The translations under genes and the position numbers were made by a program. From Boesenbergia rotunda (taxonomy: Eukaryota > Streptophyta > Magnoliopsida > Zingiberales > Zingiberaceae), in NCBI GenBank assembly GCA_024364735.1, contig JAGFNQ010000851.1:1-64000 (forward strand): a DNA stretch of 64,000 nucleotides, written 5' to 3'. Position 1 is the first letter of the stretch; every line of letters begins with the position of its first letter. Below the pieces are notes generated by a model, which had not been told where the DNA came from, made no database searches, and saw nothing but the letters and a program-made list of their open reading frames with translations. Shown piece after piece: positions 36,049 through 47,756 of the stretch.

Positions 36049-37033
36049 TGTCACGCCTCGAGACCCTGGAGCCGCTGATCCAATAGAAAATTGGACAGCA
36101 CCTCCCCTGTCCGGCGGACAATTTACACAAACACACAGATACAAATAACACAACCACGCAGTTAAATGGTCCCAGGCCTCAAATATATGCAGAAACAACA
36201 GATATATATCTATAACCGTCGTAAAACCAAAGAACGAACTCACCTGAGCTGCCAGGGGGCAGGAACAAAGCCAAAACCCCACGAAGTCCAACATAGGACT
36301 CAAAAGTACAATCCCATCGAATAAAACATGAATACATGTTCGAAACATGGCAACGGAAGCAAAGTATATAACATAGGGTCCACAACTGTAAATCAACACA
36401 AACTAAAACAAAGCAAAGCTCCTCTCGAGCTGGGGACTGGCGGCTAGGGCTCTCCCGGTAGGCATCACCCTGAAATAAAAATATATGGCAACGGGGGTGA
36501 GTCCATAACTCAGCGAATACCCAACAGATATGCATAGAAAGTTATACTAACAATAAGAGTTCAGCTAATACAGTCTCATATCAACAGTAAGGAAAGACTA
36601 GTACTGAACATACTGAGGTAGATACATACCTGACTCCATCTAACCTGTAAAGAGGGTAATAAATACCAGTGGAATACCAATAGACATATAATCTCAGATA
36701 ACAGTCTCCAGAATATGCATGTCAAACAAGTGCAGCAAACAATGCACGATGCAAATATGCACATGGTGCAATGACATGTGTCACCCCTAGTCCCAGTCAG
36801 GATCATCGTCCGCGACGTCCATGTGGGTAGAGCTGTGACAACCTGTACGAACCCTGCCATCACTGCTCCTAAGTGACCGGGTGGACAGGATGCTGGTGGA
36901 GACTCCGCTCCTACCCCAAGCGATGGGGGAGTCAAGCTCTCATCTCCTCGTGGCTCAGTACGAGAAGGGACCCCTAGCTGCTATCACGCCTGCGCTCACC
37001 CTCCAAATAGTGGTCGAACGGAGCAATACAGGG
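36049..37033 (-). repeat. Truncated 5' LTR of the gag-only element
   Basis: Matches the first 985 bp (plus-strand order) of 30579-33388, then stops at ACAGGG and joins Gypsy-B LTR sequence at 37034. The missing part includes the outer end of the LTR, so no target duplication can be checked on this side. Confidence 0.87.
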
Positions 37034-38268
37034 ATAGTGAATATTGTAGTTGTAGGCAAGTAGTTGATGTCTTCATCGTTGTTTACGAGGGATACCAGAG
37101 TTGTTGGTGGTTCCCCCTTTTTCCTGGGGGTTTTTGGAGTAGTTGACTCCCCATCATCCTGTCAACTCAATCACATATACTTATGGTATTCGTTGGAGTG
37201 CGTACAGTTGTCACAACCCTACCCACTTAGCCACACAGATGTGATGTGATGGAGGCTTGACTGGCGTCAGGGTGACACATGTCAATGCATCATATGCATT
37301 TATTACATTTTGTATTTTCTTATGTTTACTGCATTTATATGAGCTATGATTATTGCATTTGGTTGACATGCATATATGTTTTGATATTTTGCTATCATTT
37401 TATTTCATACATGCCTAATTATTATTCTGTTTCTTAGATATTGTATATTGTTGATTTTTTTTGCTGTTATACCTTTTATTATGTCATGCATTTATCTGCT
37501 CTTATACCCGCAGAGTCCGCCCGGACTCACCACCCCCACCATCAACTTTTGTTTCAGGTAGCAGATAGATGCATTACTTGGAGCCAGGAGAAGATTCAGT
37601 TGACAGTCCCATGGTGTCGAATCGTTTTGGAGTTTGTTTCAGTGTTTAGTTTATTTCCACAGTTACTTTATTTCTGCACTTTCATTAGTTCCACATTTAT
37701 TTCATAGACTGATATTTATTTTCATCAGTAGACTTATGTATAGTCTGGTGCATTGGTCTTTAGATTTACATTTGTGGTTTATTTATGATATGGACTCTTT
37801 TTTATTTTTATCTTTCTTAACGATATTAACTGTGTGGTTGTGGAGAGGGTTTAGTTGCCTGGATCCAGGAGAAGATTCAGTTGTCAGTCTCATGGTGTCG
37901 AATCATTTTGGAGTTTGTTTCAGTGTTTAGTTTATTTTCGCAGTTACTTTATTTTTACAGTTTCGTTAGTTCCACATTTATTTCATAGATTGATATTTAT
38001 TTTCCTCAATAGACTTATGTATGGTCTGGTGCATTGGTCTTTAGATTTACATTTGTGTTTTATTTATGATATGAACTCTCTTTTATTTTTATCTTTCTTA
38101 ACGATATTAACTGCATGGTTGTGGTGCTTATTTTGTTATTGTGATGTCAGCCATGTGAGGCTGTAATATTATTTGTAGAGAGTTATGTATAAATGCTCCA
38201 GATTGTCCACCGTACAGGGGAGATACTGCACGATTTTCGAGCAAGTATAAGCCTCTAGGGGCGTGATA
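37034..38268 (+). repeat. Gypsy-B 5' LTR, right part, with a 281-bp tandem duplication
   Basis: Its first ~170 bp repeat 30407-30578 with a few substitutions, so the two LTR halves overlap instead of abutting. A tandem duplication with period 281 bp begins at 37584 and 37865 (CCAGGAGAAGATTCAG). It ends ...GGGGCGTGATA, then the primer binding site at 38274. Confidence 0.85.
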
Positions 38269-38492
38269 ATTTTTGGTATCAGAGCTAGGTTTTGTGAAGT
38301 AAATTGGTGTCTATGGATTTTACAAGTTAATCTATATTTTATGAATTTTTATATTTTATAGAGTCATTTTCTCGACATGTTTATGTTTTGGAACTTGGCA
38401 GCGACGAGATCTCTCCCGACAATTATAAGTAAGTTGGTTTAATTTTTGGTAGAATTATACCTAAGTAATGCGTGTTGATTTTGTTAATAGGT

Positions 38493-41400
38493 ATGCCTCG
38501 TTGTATTGAATTGTCTCCGCCCCGTGCACGTGGTCATGGACGACGATCACGGGGGAGACCAGTGGAGTCAGAGAGGAACTCTAGTCAGGAGGTTGAGTGA
38601 CCCACCAAGATGGAGTCGACTGGTCGGGAACCAACTCACCAAGACCTTTTGGGTGAGCTGAGACCTCCACCACTAAGAGTACCTCCATCGTATCCGACAA
38701 TAGCTCCAGTAGTACCACCAGTGGAAGATCCAGTAGTGCCACTAGTGGTAGTTCCAACAAGGCCATCAAGGGTGCCCACTGCCCATGCTGGCTGGATTCT
38801 GGACAGAGCTCAGATTCCTTTATTGGCAACGTCTATAAAGGGTTGCTTCACATTGTTCTACGGAGAACCAGATCCGTATTCTGCTCGTGCTTGGCTGGAG
38901 ACATTGGAAGACACATTCAGTTATATGACTCTCACAGACATAGAGAAGGTGGAATTGACTACTTATCATCTTCGAGATCAGGTAGTCACTTGGTGGAACA
39001 TGTAGAAGACTATTATTGGTGGACAACCAATTACTTGAGATTTTTTGGGACGCTTTTGAGGGGAAGTATTATTCTGCCGCGTTTCGTATGGCCCGACGTT
39101 AGGAGTTTGTTGGTCTTCAACAGGAAGATCACACAGTTTTGGAGGATGAGGCAAAATTCAATCTCCTGACGGAGTTTTGCCCTCAATTGGTGGCTAATGA
39201 CAATGAGCAGACGACACAGTTCACACAGGGTCTCACTGGATATATTCAGTTATGGATGTCTGATGGGCTTCGACTTCTTATCGAGAGAGGCTTTAGACCA
39301 GGCTCTACATATAGAGATGACCCCCGTATCATTTGTTTGGTAATAAGAAGAAAGGAAAGCAGCCAGCTTAGGATTTAGTAGTGACTCAGAAACAGCAGAC
39401 CATCGGACAAAAGCACAGTAGCAGGAGTCAGAGTAGGAGATTTTGGGGCCTTAACCTAAACCCCAGATGTCTGGACGGTTTTCAGCAGGATCGTCACAGG
39501 ATTCCCAGTAGAACGGGAAGTCTGCTACCGGCGGGGCTCACTATTTTCAGTGTGGATCTTGGGATCATAGTAGATCAGATTGTCCTCTAGAGCACCCCAT
39601 ATGCTATTATTGTAAGCTTCCGAGTCATGAGAGTCGAGGGTATCCCTTGAAGGCTTAGCATAAATCTGTCACAGTTACTCCCCAGGGAGGGCAGTCAGGA
39701 TAGCAGAGGCCACAGAGAGGTGGCTGTCAGACTCAAGCGTCGTCCTAACAGCAGTAGACAGGACATCATCAGGCAATACCTTCACCAGTTCAGATTTACT
39801 GTATGCCTGGGCATGAGTACGCCTCCACACCAGTGGTGTCTCAGTATTCTATAATGAGGTCGTACTATCAGCAGTCATACCAAGTATACCAGCATCAGTT
39901 TATCAGCCTCAGCAGTCAGCTGAAGCTTCCGTTTATCAGCCTCAACAGTCGGTTGGGCCTTCTGTATATCAGCCCCAGCAGACTGTCGGACCTTCAACAT
40001 CTCAGCCTCAGTAGATTTTGGCGTTGCCACCTCTAGCTCCAGAGACAGGACGAGTATATGCAGTCACCAAAGAGGAGGTATAGCGGGCCGAATGATCGAT
40101 CTTCCGTGGTATGATTTTAGTTTATGCATTTCCTGCTGAATTTCTTGTTGATACCGGTAGTTCCAGTTCATTCATATCACGGTTGTTTATGGGGAAGATT
40201 AGTAGGTTGTCTATCTTTAGATCACAACCTCTGTCAGTGTCTTTGCCATCCGGTGAGGTATTGGATATCATGTAGGAGGTCAAGGGATGTCTATTGGATT
40301 TCGGCGATATTACTCTCACCATGGATTTATTGGTTCTCGAGATGGTAGAGTTTGACATTATTCTGAGCATGGATTCGTTGACGGACTATCATGCCACAGT
40401 CGATTGCTAAGCAAGGGTGGTCACATTTTGACCTCCGAACCAACCCTCATGGGAATTTATTGGCACCAGAGATGATGAGATTTCGATTATCTCTGCGCTT
40501 CAGACCCAGAGGCTTATGTCACACGGATGTCAGGATTTTCTATTGTCACTGATCAATACTGATGGAAGCAGTAGCCCTCAGCTCTCGGATATTCCAGTGG
40601 TTCGAGAATTTTTGGACGTATTTCCAGAGGAGCTTTCTGGTTTGCCTCCCAGAAGGCAAGTGGATTTCACTATCGAGCTGATTCCGGGGCCTGCGCCGAC
40701 ATCAAAAGCACATACCGAATGGCATCGAAGGAGTTGGATGAGCTGAAAGTCCAGTTGCAGGAATTATTGGACAAAGGGTTTATCTATCCTAGTGTTTCAC
40801 CATGGGGATCTCCAGTGTTATTTGTGAAGAAGAAGGATGGTTCTTTGAGATTGTGTATTGACTACAGGCAGCTGAATGCAGTGACCATCAAGAACAAGTA
40901 TCCCCTGCCCGAATTGAGGATCTATTTGATCAGTTAAAGGATACATCAGTGTATTCCAAGATTGATCTATGCTCTAGATATCATCAGTTGAGGGTCAGAG
41001 ACTCAGATATTCAGAAGACAATGTTCTGCACCCAATATGGATACTATGAGTTTTTGGTGATGTCATTTGGTCTTACCAATGCTTCAACAGTATTTATGGA
41101 TCTGATGAATCGAATATTCTTGGAGTATCTAGATCAATTTGTCATAGTCTTTATCGACGATATCTTGGTTTACTCCCGTTCTAAAAAGGAACATGTGCGT
41201 CATCTTTATCATCCTGGAGACGCTTCAACGGGAGCAGTTGTATGCGATGTTTAGCAAATGTGCCTTCTAGTTGTCTTCTGTGGGTTTTCTTGGACACGTT
41301 GTTTCTAGTAGAGGTATTTTCGTAGATCCCCAGAAGATGAGGTTGTCACCAGTTGGGAGCAGTTGAAGTCAGTTCAGCAGGTGCGCAGTTTTCTCGGATT

Positions 41401-42049
41401 GGCTGATTATTATCGACGGTTCATTGAGGGGTTTTCCAGCATTGCTACACCGTTGACACATCTGACCAGAAAAAGCGTGAAATTTGTATGGGCAGAGGCT
41501 TGTGAGACTAGTTTTCAAGAGTTCAACCGGCGATTGGTGTTTGCGCCTGTTTTGGTGTTACCTTCCGGAGAAAATGGTTTTGTACTATATACTGATGCAT
41601 CACATCAGGGTTTGCCCACAGTTTTATGCAGCATGGACGAGTAGTCTCTTATGTTTCTCGTCAGTTGAAGGATCATGAGAAGAACTATCCAATCTATGAC
41701 TTAGAGCTTGCAACCATTATTTTTGCCCTAAAGATATGAAGACACCATCTGTACGACATCATGTTTGAGATTTTCACGAATCACAAGAGCCTCAAGTATC
41801 TATTCACTCGGAAGGATCTGAATCTTCATCAGAGGAGATGGATGGAGTTCCTGAAGGATTATGACTACACGATTAGCTACCATCCAGGGAATGCTAATGT
41901 GGTTGTGATGCACTGAGCAGAAAATCTCAGAGTGTTTTGGCTTATCATCAGGTTATGGTCACAAACCTAGTTCAGAACTTTTCAGAGTTGGGGCTGGAGG
42001 AGCAGGATCATACAAAGAAAGGGTTATTGGTGACTATGATTGCTTAATT
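38493..42049 (+). pseudogene. Gypsy-B gag, protease, RT and RNase H, decayed
   Basis: Gag begins at the ATG at 38493, meets an in-frame TGA at 38598-38600 and continues from 38610 (RAQIPLLATSIKGCFTLF) with later frameshifts. A degenerate zinc knuckle is near 39600 (CYYCKLPSHESRG). Protease is near 40120-40420 with VDTGSSSSF. RT is split between 40719-40937 and 40949-41254 (catalytic FIDDILVYS retained). RNase H is at 41363-42030 (YTDASHQG, then stops). Same domain order as Gypsy-A. Many frameshifts mean it is not functional. Confidence 0.88.
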
Positions 42050-42740
42050 TGTTGGGGTTGCAAGGTTGCAAACATAGTCCCACATCGAAAATACATGGAA
42101 AAGATCATAGCTTATAAGGCAAAAAGATATCTCCATTGGCATGAGGCCTTTTGGGAGAGCCCAAGAGCAAAACCATGAGGGCTTAGCCCAAAGTGGACAA
42201 TAACATACCATTGTGGAGATATCTAAATTTCTTTCCGTCCTAACAATTGGTATCAGAGCCAGATAGCTCTTCACCGGACTAACCGTCGGAAGAAGCACGA
42301 GCTAGAGCCATGATCCAGATCTAACCATGTGGGTTAAGCCATGAATAAAGGATGTGTAAGCTCCCGTGTCTTGATCAAGAGGACCAGACACCAGGCAGAG
42401 AAGTCCTAGTTGCGGCTAGGCAATGAAGTCCTAGTAGGTCGGGTGGACCGAGGAGCAGAAAGTCCTGGTGGGTTGAGGATCAACATCAAACGGAAAGGGT
42501 TTCCGCTTGAGGGGGGCTTGTGGTCCTTTGTTTGAGGGGGGATTGTTGGAGTTGCAAGGTTGCAAACATAGTCCCACATCGAAAACACATGGGAAAGATC
42601 ATAGGCTTATAAGGAAAAAAGATATCTCCATTGACATGAGGCTTTTTGGGAGAGCCCAAGAGCAAAACCATGAGGGCAAGGCCCAAAGTGGACAATATCA
42701 TACCATTATGGAGATATCTAAATTTGTTTCGTTCCTAACA
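42050..42740 (+). mobile_element. TRIM (terminal-repeat retrotransposon in miniature), 691 bp
   Basis: Two similar LTRs, 42050-42245 (196 bp) and 42544-42740 (197 bp), TGTTGG...CTAACA. The primer binding site TGGTATCAGAGCC lies 2 nt after the first LTR (42248-42260), and a GAGGGGGGAT polypurine tract precedes the second. The 298-bp inside has no ORF. No 5-bp target duplication is evident (TAATT/CAGTC). It interrupts Gypsy-B pol between RNase H and integrase. Confidence 0.9.
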
Positions 42741-43720
42741 CAGTCTTCGATCAGGATGAGGATCAGAGAGGCTCAGGCCAGTGATCAGCATCTGCAATTC
42801 CTAGGCAGTCGGATAGCCTCAAAGCAGCAGACTGACTTTACATGAGATGACGAGGGTATTCTATATTTCCGAGGGAGATTGTGGGTACCTAAGTCACATC
42901 TAATCTTGGAGGAGTTGCTTCAAGAGGCGCATCGATCTCAGCTTGTGATGCATCATGGCGGAATTCGTATGTCCCGAGATTTGAGACGTTCCTACTGGTG
43001 GAACGGTATAAAGAAAGACCGCGGATTTTGTAGCAAGATGTCTAGTGTGTCAGCAGGTGAAGGCCGAGCATCAGAGACTTGTTGGATTACTCCAAAAGAT
43101 TCCTATGCCCGAGTGGAAATGGGAGCAAATCACTATGGATTTTGTTGTGGGGTTACCGAGGACTCGGAGAGGACACAACGGTTTGAGTGATCGTTGATAG
43201 ATTAACCAAATCTGCTCATTTCTTAGAGATTCGGAGGATGGATTCACTGGACAAGCTGGCAGAGCTATACTGCTGCGAGATTATCAGATTGCATAGCATC
43301 CCTCTAAGTATTATATCAGATAGAGACCCGCGTTTCACTTCATAATTTTGGCAGAATTTGCAGCAAGCCATGGGTACAGAGCTCTGGTTCAGTGCAACCT
43401 TTCATCCGCAGATGGACGGACAACTAGAACGTACCATTTAGATGCTAGAGGATTTGTTGAGATCCTACATTATGGACTTTAGAGGCAGCTGGGAGGATCA
43501 CCTACACTTGGTTGAGTTCGCTACAATAATAGCTATCATTCGACTATCCAAATGACACCATTTGAGGCATTGTATGGTAGAGCTTGCAGGACACCCACCC
43601 TCTAGGAGGAGGTTGGGAAATCTCAGTTGCTAGGACCTCAGAGTATTCAGCGTGAAGCAGAGCTGATCCGTATTATCAGACGCAAGATGTCAGAGGCTCA
43701 GGATCACCAGAAGAGTTATG
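42741..43720 (+). pseudogene. Gypsy-B integrase, decayed
   Basis: Contains the HHCC zinc-binding region (HRSQLVMHHGGIRMSRDLRRSYWW near 42930), then DDE-core remains (MDFVVGLPR-like near 43135, SDRDPRFTS near 43318, FHPQMDGQ near 43400), with frameshifts and in-frame stops. It continues at 48236 after the next insertion. Confidence 0.85.
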
Positions 43721-44104
43721 TGTAAGTACCCCAGGTTGGTTTTGATGTGGTCAACCGAGTAAAGTTAGATCCTGGTGTTTTTAATCCTTGTGTCTAAGTG
43801 TACAAGAAATTAGGAGCGCAGGAAGTCGACCGGAAGATGCAGCGGTCGAGAAGGATGGCACGGAAAGGGAGCTGACGGGCTCGGTGAATCCGAGGGACGC
43901 GCAGCTCTGCGAAAAAGTACGCTGGTAGAGCGAGAAGGGCGTGCGCAGCGTGTGAGCGACGAGAAGTCATGAGGAAGGACGCTCAAGGGGCGAAAGGCTA
44001 GAGTCAGGTTCGGGTGACTCTAAATCTGGTTAGCTAGAAATCACCCAAGAAGACCAGAAGTCACACTAGAGAGTGGTCAACGGTTGCTGACTAAACCCAC
44101 TCTC

Positions 44105-44179
44105 GGGCACCCGTAAGCATACGGGTGCCTGTGCACTAGGCGCCCGAGCACTCGGGCACCCCTGTACATGCAGGCGCCC
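44105..44179 (+). repeat. Palindrome array in the 5' LTR (GGGCACCC/AGGCGCCC)
   Basis: Octamers at 44105, 44123, 44138, 44154 and 44172; steps are 18, 15, 16 and 18. The array lies about 125 bp before a TATA box (CTATAAATAG near 44304). Confidence 0.8.
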
Positions 44180-44718
44180 GAGAGGCTGGTTTTAGCCGTT
44201 TGCGAACGTTGCTCTTTGGATAACTATTGGGCCACGTGTCAGGCACTGAGAGCACTCCGGCGCCTTATAAGTGCCATGTCACCAAACAGATAAGTCTGAC
44301 CGGGGCTATAAATAGACCCCTAGAGCTCAGTTTCAATTTAATTCATTCAATTCAAGCATTAGCAAGGAATTCTGTATAGTGTTTCTTTCTTTTTCTGAGC
44401 TTTCCACGTGTAAGAGGTTTCTTCGCCTGAAGGAATTCAAGAGATACGAGCTATATTCTACCTTGGTTTAGCAACTTCCCCGATTGCAAATCAAGTAAAA
44501 TTCTGACTGCCTCTTTCTTTTATGTTTGCTATATTTTTAATGCTATTTATTATTTAAATTAACTAACAAACATCTTTGATTAAGACGAAACAAAAGATAG
44601 GAGTTTTCTATTTTCAGGGGTAATTCACCCCCCTCTTGCCGACCTACAATCACCGTCAATTGGTATCAGAGCAAGGACGCTCTAAAAGGGCTAACCGCCA
44701 TCTGAAGCAACTTTCAAA

Positions 44719-45222
44719 ATGGTCGGACCAATCATCTATCCATCAAAGTTCGAGGGGGAGTTTGCATTTTGGAAATACAAAAAGGAGGTATTTTTCAAAA
44801 CAGATTTTAGTATTTTACTAACAATGAAATTTGGTTTTGAAGTACCCACAGATAAGAATGGAAATGAACTCGAAGAACATCTCTGGAACGAAAAGCAACT
44901 TGATGAATTTACGGCAAATGATAAGGCCAAGTTTCATCTTCTAAATGTACTACTAGCCGAGGCAATCGAACGAATCAGAATATACAATTCCGCTAAAGAC
45001 CTCTAGTATAAAATGTTGGAACTCCATGAAGAACCGAAAGTAGTACAATCCATCTCCTCAATAGACACCAACTCATCTTTAGAAGAGTTTGATACCGTGG
45101 AGGTTAAAGGACTGGCACTCACGATCGAGTACCTATCAGATGACAGTGAAAGTTCGTCCGAGATGAGTCTCGATGAAGGGGAGAGACTTCAGAAAGTAGC
45201 ATCAAGGAAGGGGGGCTTCTAA
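44719..45222 (+). pseudogene. SIRE-type Copia Gag fragment with one in-frame stop
   Basis: Frame from the ATG at 44719: FEGEFAFWKYKKEVFFKTDF and YTANDKAK-like FTANDKAKFHLLNVL are typical of the N-terminal Gag (UBN2-like) of SIRE/Maximus elements. A TAG at 45004-45006 replaces what is usually a sense codon after SAKDL; the same frame continues to 45222 and then stops. Zinc knuckle and pol are absent, so the element is deleted for most of its coding region. Confidence 0.82.
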
Positions 45223-46296
45223 CTTCAAAAGGGATATGGTAAGTGAGGTATGTTTTCTACCTCTTGATTAGTTATATTTTAGAATTAAGAAAATGATGAA
45301 ATCCATGTGCAAATTAAAAACAAAAAAAAAAGATTCGAAGAAGAAATTAGCTTCTGTTTTAGAAATGTATGATAAAATAAGATTTGAAAATGAAAATTTG
45401 AAGATTCAAATTGAAACTTTAAAAAACAATCATTCATGTTTAAGATGTTCATAAAATTTAACAATTAAATATTATGGAAAACTCAGCTGGTATTTTAGAT
45501 TTCACAGGCCCAAATTACAAAAGTTCCCAAATCATATATTTCATCTAAGTTTCTGATAAATCTTGTTGGCAAGAATTTATATTGGATCCCTAAATGTATC
45601 TTAATCTGTTGATTTTCTTTTGATTAAATTAATTTTGGTAATTAATGCTTTATCTTGTTAAATCTTTTTTGGATAATTGTTTATAGGAAAATTAGTTTAA
45701 GGTTTTTTATAAAAGTTTACAGTGTTCTATCTACAGAAATGTTTTCGAAATTTTTTACAAATAATCGAATTTATCCGATGTTTCTGGATCTGTTGATTAT
45801 CTTCTAAATCTTGAGAAAAATTTTTAAATGTATTTGATGTCGAAATAAAATTATTTTTCTAAATTGTCAACATAAAATTCAAAATTAATTTTTAAAAATG
45901 TTAGAAAATTATTTTAACTTTGACAATTTTTCTAAAGATAATTCTTTGAAAATTCTAACTTTTCTAAAAATTTTAACTTTGATAATTTTTCGAATAAAAA
46001 TAAATTTTTAAAAATTATTTTCAAAATTAGACTTAACATTTTAAATTTTTTTAAGCAAATTTTGAAAACTTAGATTTTCTAGATACTATTTATTGTGTTA
46101 AAAATTTAATATTTTTCCCTTAACCTTTTAAGTTTTTTTTTGATGTGATCAAAGGGGCAGAATATTATGTTAAGGGGTAGGCACTAAATTTTTCAAAAAA
46201 TTTTAAGTGCTTACATTTGTATATTTTAATTCATATTTTGTTTATGTTTGTTTACCCTAACTTAACTTGGGTTGATGCACATCAAAAAGGGGAGAT
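45223..46296 (+). other. AT-rich internal sequence before the polypurine tract
   Basis: Remains of Gag C-terminal sequence (an IQIETLKNNHSCLRC-like segment near 45405), then A/T-rich 3' untranslated sequence with repeated TTTTCTAAAAATT-like strings. No intact ORF. Confidence 0.5.
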
Positions 46297-46551
46297 TGTA
46301 AGTACCCTAGGTTGGTTTGATGTGGTCAACCGAGTCAAGTTAGGTACAGGTATTTTTAATCCATGTGTCTAAGTGTACAGGAACTTAGGAGTGCAGAAAG
46401 TCGAGTGGAAGACACAGTGGTTGAGAAGGATGGCACGGAAAAGGAGTCGACGGGCTTGGTGCATCCGAGGGGCGCACAACTCTGCGAAGAGTACGCCAGT
46501 GGAGCGAGAAGGACGCGCGTGGCGTCTAAGGGACGAGAAGCCGGGAGGAAG

Positions 46552-47562
46552 TGTTGGTGCAATCGACCCAAGTTTGATCGGGTAGATCATGGATTTTGAT
46601 GTGTATGTCAATATGATTAAGTTATTTTCATGTTGGTTTGATGTGTGTGTTTGAGTCTTGTAGGACCTAGTGAACCACACATGAGGAACAATGGAGTGAA
46701 GGATCCGAGGGACGAGAGCCGAAGGAAGAAGACTTCAAAGGGTGAGCCGAAGAAGTAGACTTCAAAGGCATACGCGAAGGATGGCATGGAGACAAGCCAT
46801 GGGCTTGTGTGCGCATCCGAGAGATGAGAGACGAAGGAAGAGAATTTCAAGGGGCAAGCCGAGGAAGTGGACTTCAAGGCATACGTGAAGGATGGACTCC
46901 GGAGAGGTTGAGAGTGAGCTTATAAGCAGGGCAGTCGACTGACAAGGGAAGCAATCGACTGGCACTGCTAAGAGTACATTGTAGCAGTCGACTGGTAAGA
47001 GAATCAGTCGACTGATCTTTCTGTAAGGTCGAACGGCATGTAGCAGTCGACTGGATTGGGGACCAATCGACTGGTCTGTTCGAAATCCAGCAGACTAGCC
47101 GTTGGCTGGACACCAGTCGACTGGCCCTAGGGGCATTCAACTGGTGTCGGGGCTGAGCTATTTTGTTAACAACTCTCTCCTCTATTTAAGAGGAGGCTTT
47201 GTGGCATGAAGAGATTACAAAGTGTGATTGAAAAATTCTCTTCTAAGTGCCCAAAGCCTACTCTTTTCCTTATACTCTTAGTCTCATCTTGTAAAAGAGG
47301 AAGAGATAATTTTGTGAGGGTTTCTCCACCTTCAAGCATGATTGAAAAGGAGAAGAGCATAGTGGAACTTGGTTGTGTGGGTGTGGATCCTTGGATTAGT
47401 CACCTCAAGGAGGTGGAGACCAAGTAGATTAAGGGAGTTAGCATTACTTTTATTGTTATTATTTTTGGCTATCTTTTCTTTTGCTTTAACTAACATTTTA
47501 TAGGCAATATTCAATAAAAGCTATTCACCCTCCCGCTCTAGCTAGACGCAAAGATTCCAACA
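46552..47562 (+). mobile_element. Solo LTR (1011 bp) with CAGTCGACTG array, target duplication GGAAG
   Basis: TGTTGGTGCAATCGACCC...AAGATTCCAACA, flanked by GGAAG (46547-46551 and 47563-47567). It interrupts the 3' LTR of the element at 43721. Its palindromes differ in sequence from those of neighbouring LTRs; a TATA-like CTATTTAAG lies near 47183. Confidence 0.94.
46932..47143 (+). repeat. Palindrome array CAGTCGACTG, 20-bp period in pairs
   Basis: Pairs start at 46932/46952, 46985/47005, 47044/47064 and 47114/47134. Each pair is a 10-bp palindrome, a 10-bp gap and a second palindrome. The second copies show single changes (CAATCGACTG twice, CATTCAACTG once). Confidence 0.9.
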
Positions 47563-47693
47563 GGAAGGATACTCGACAGGTGAAAGGTCGGAGTCAGGTT
47601 GAGTGAGCCTAACTCCAGTTAGCTAGAAATCACCCAAGAAGACTGAAGTCACACTGGAGAGTGGTCAGCGATTGCTGACCAAACCCACTCTCG

Positions 47694-47756
47694 GGTGCCC
47701 GTAAGCATATGGGTGCCTGGGCTCTCAGGCGCCCCTATGCATACAGGCACCTGAGA
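47694..47756 (+). repeat. Palindrome array in the 3' LTR of the 43721 element
   Basis: GGGTGCCC, GGGTGCCT, AGGCGCCC and AGGCACCT with gaps of 10, 8 and 10 bp. The 5' LTR has one more unit in the middle, so the array changed after insertion or was uneven at insertion. Confidence 0.75.

Larger units (their letters stand above)
30579..37033 (-). mobile_element. Gag-only LTR retrotransposon (TR-GAG type), minus strand
   Basis: 3' LTR 30579-33388 (2810 bp), internal region of only 2.66 kb (33389-36048) and a truncated 5' LTR 36049-37033. The primer binding site on the minus strand (TGGTATCAGAGCC at 36039-36027) and a polypurine tract just inside 33389 (TTAGTGGGGGAAGA) are both present. Gag is long; no RT, RNase H or integrase is seen. 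LTR ends (TGTTAAAT...GGCGTGACA) resemble Gypsy-B, suggesting a related autonomous helper. Confidence 0.85.

Noticed and set aside
30407..37203. The ~170-bp direct repeat as a target-site duplication.
   Set aside because: Integrase-made duplications are about 5 bp, and the adjoining 5' LTR is truncated; recombination fits better.
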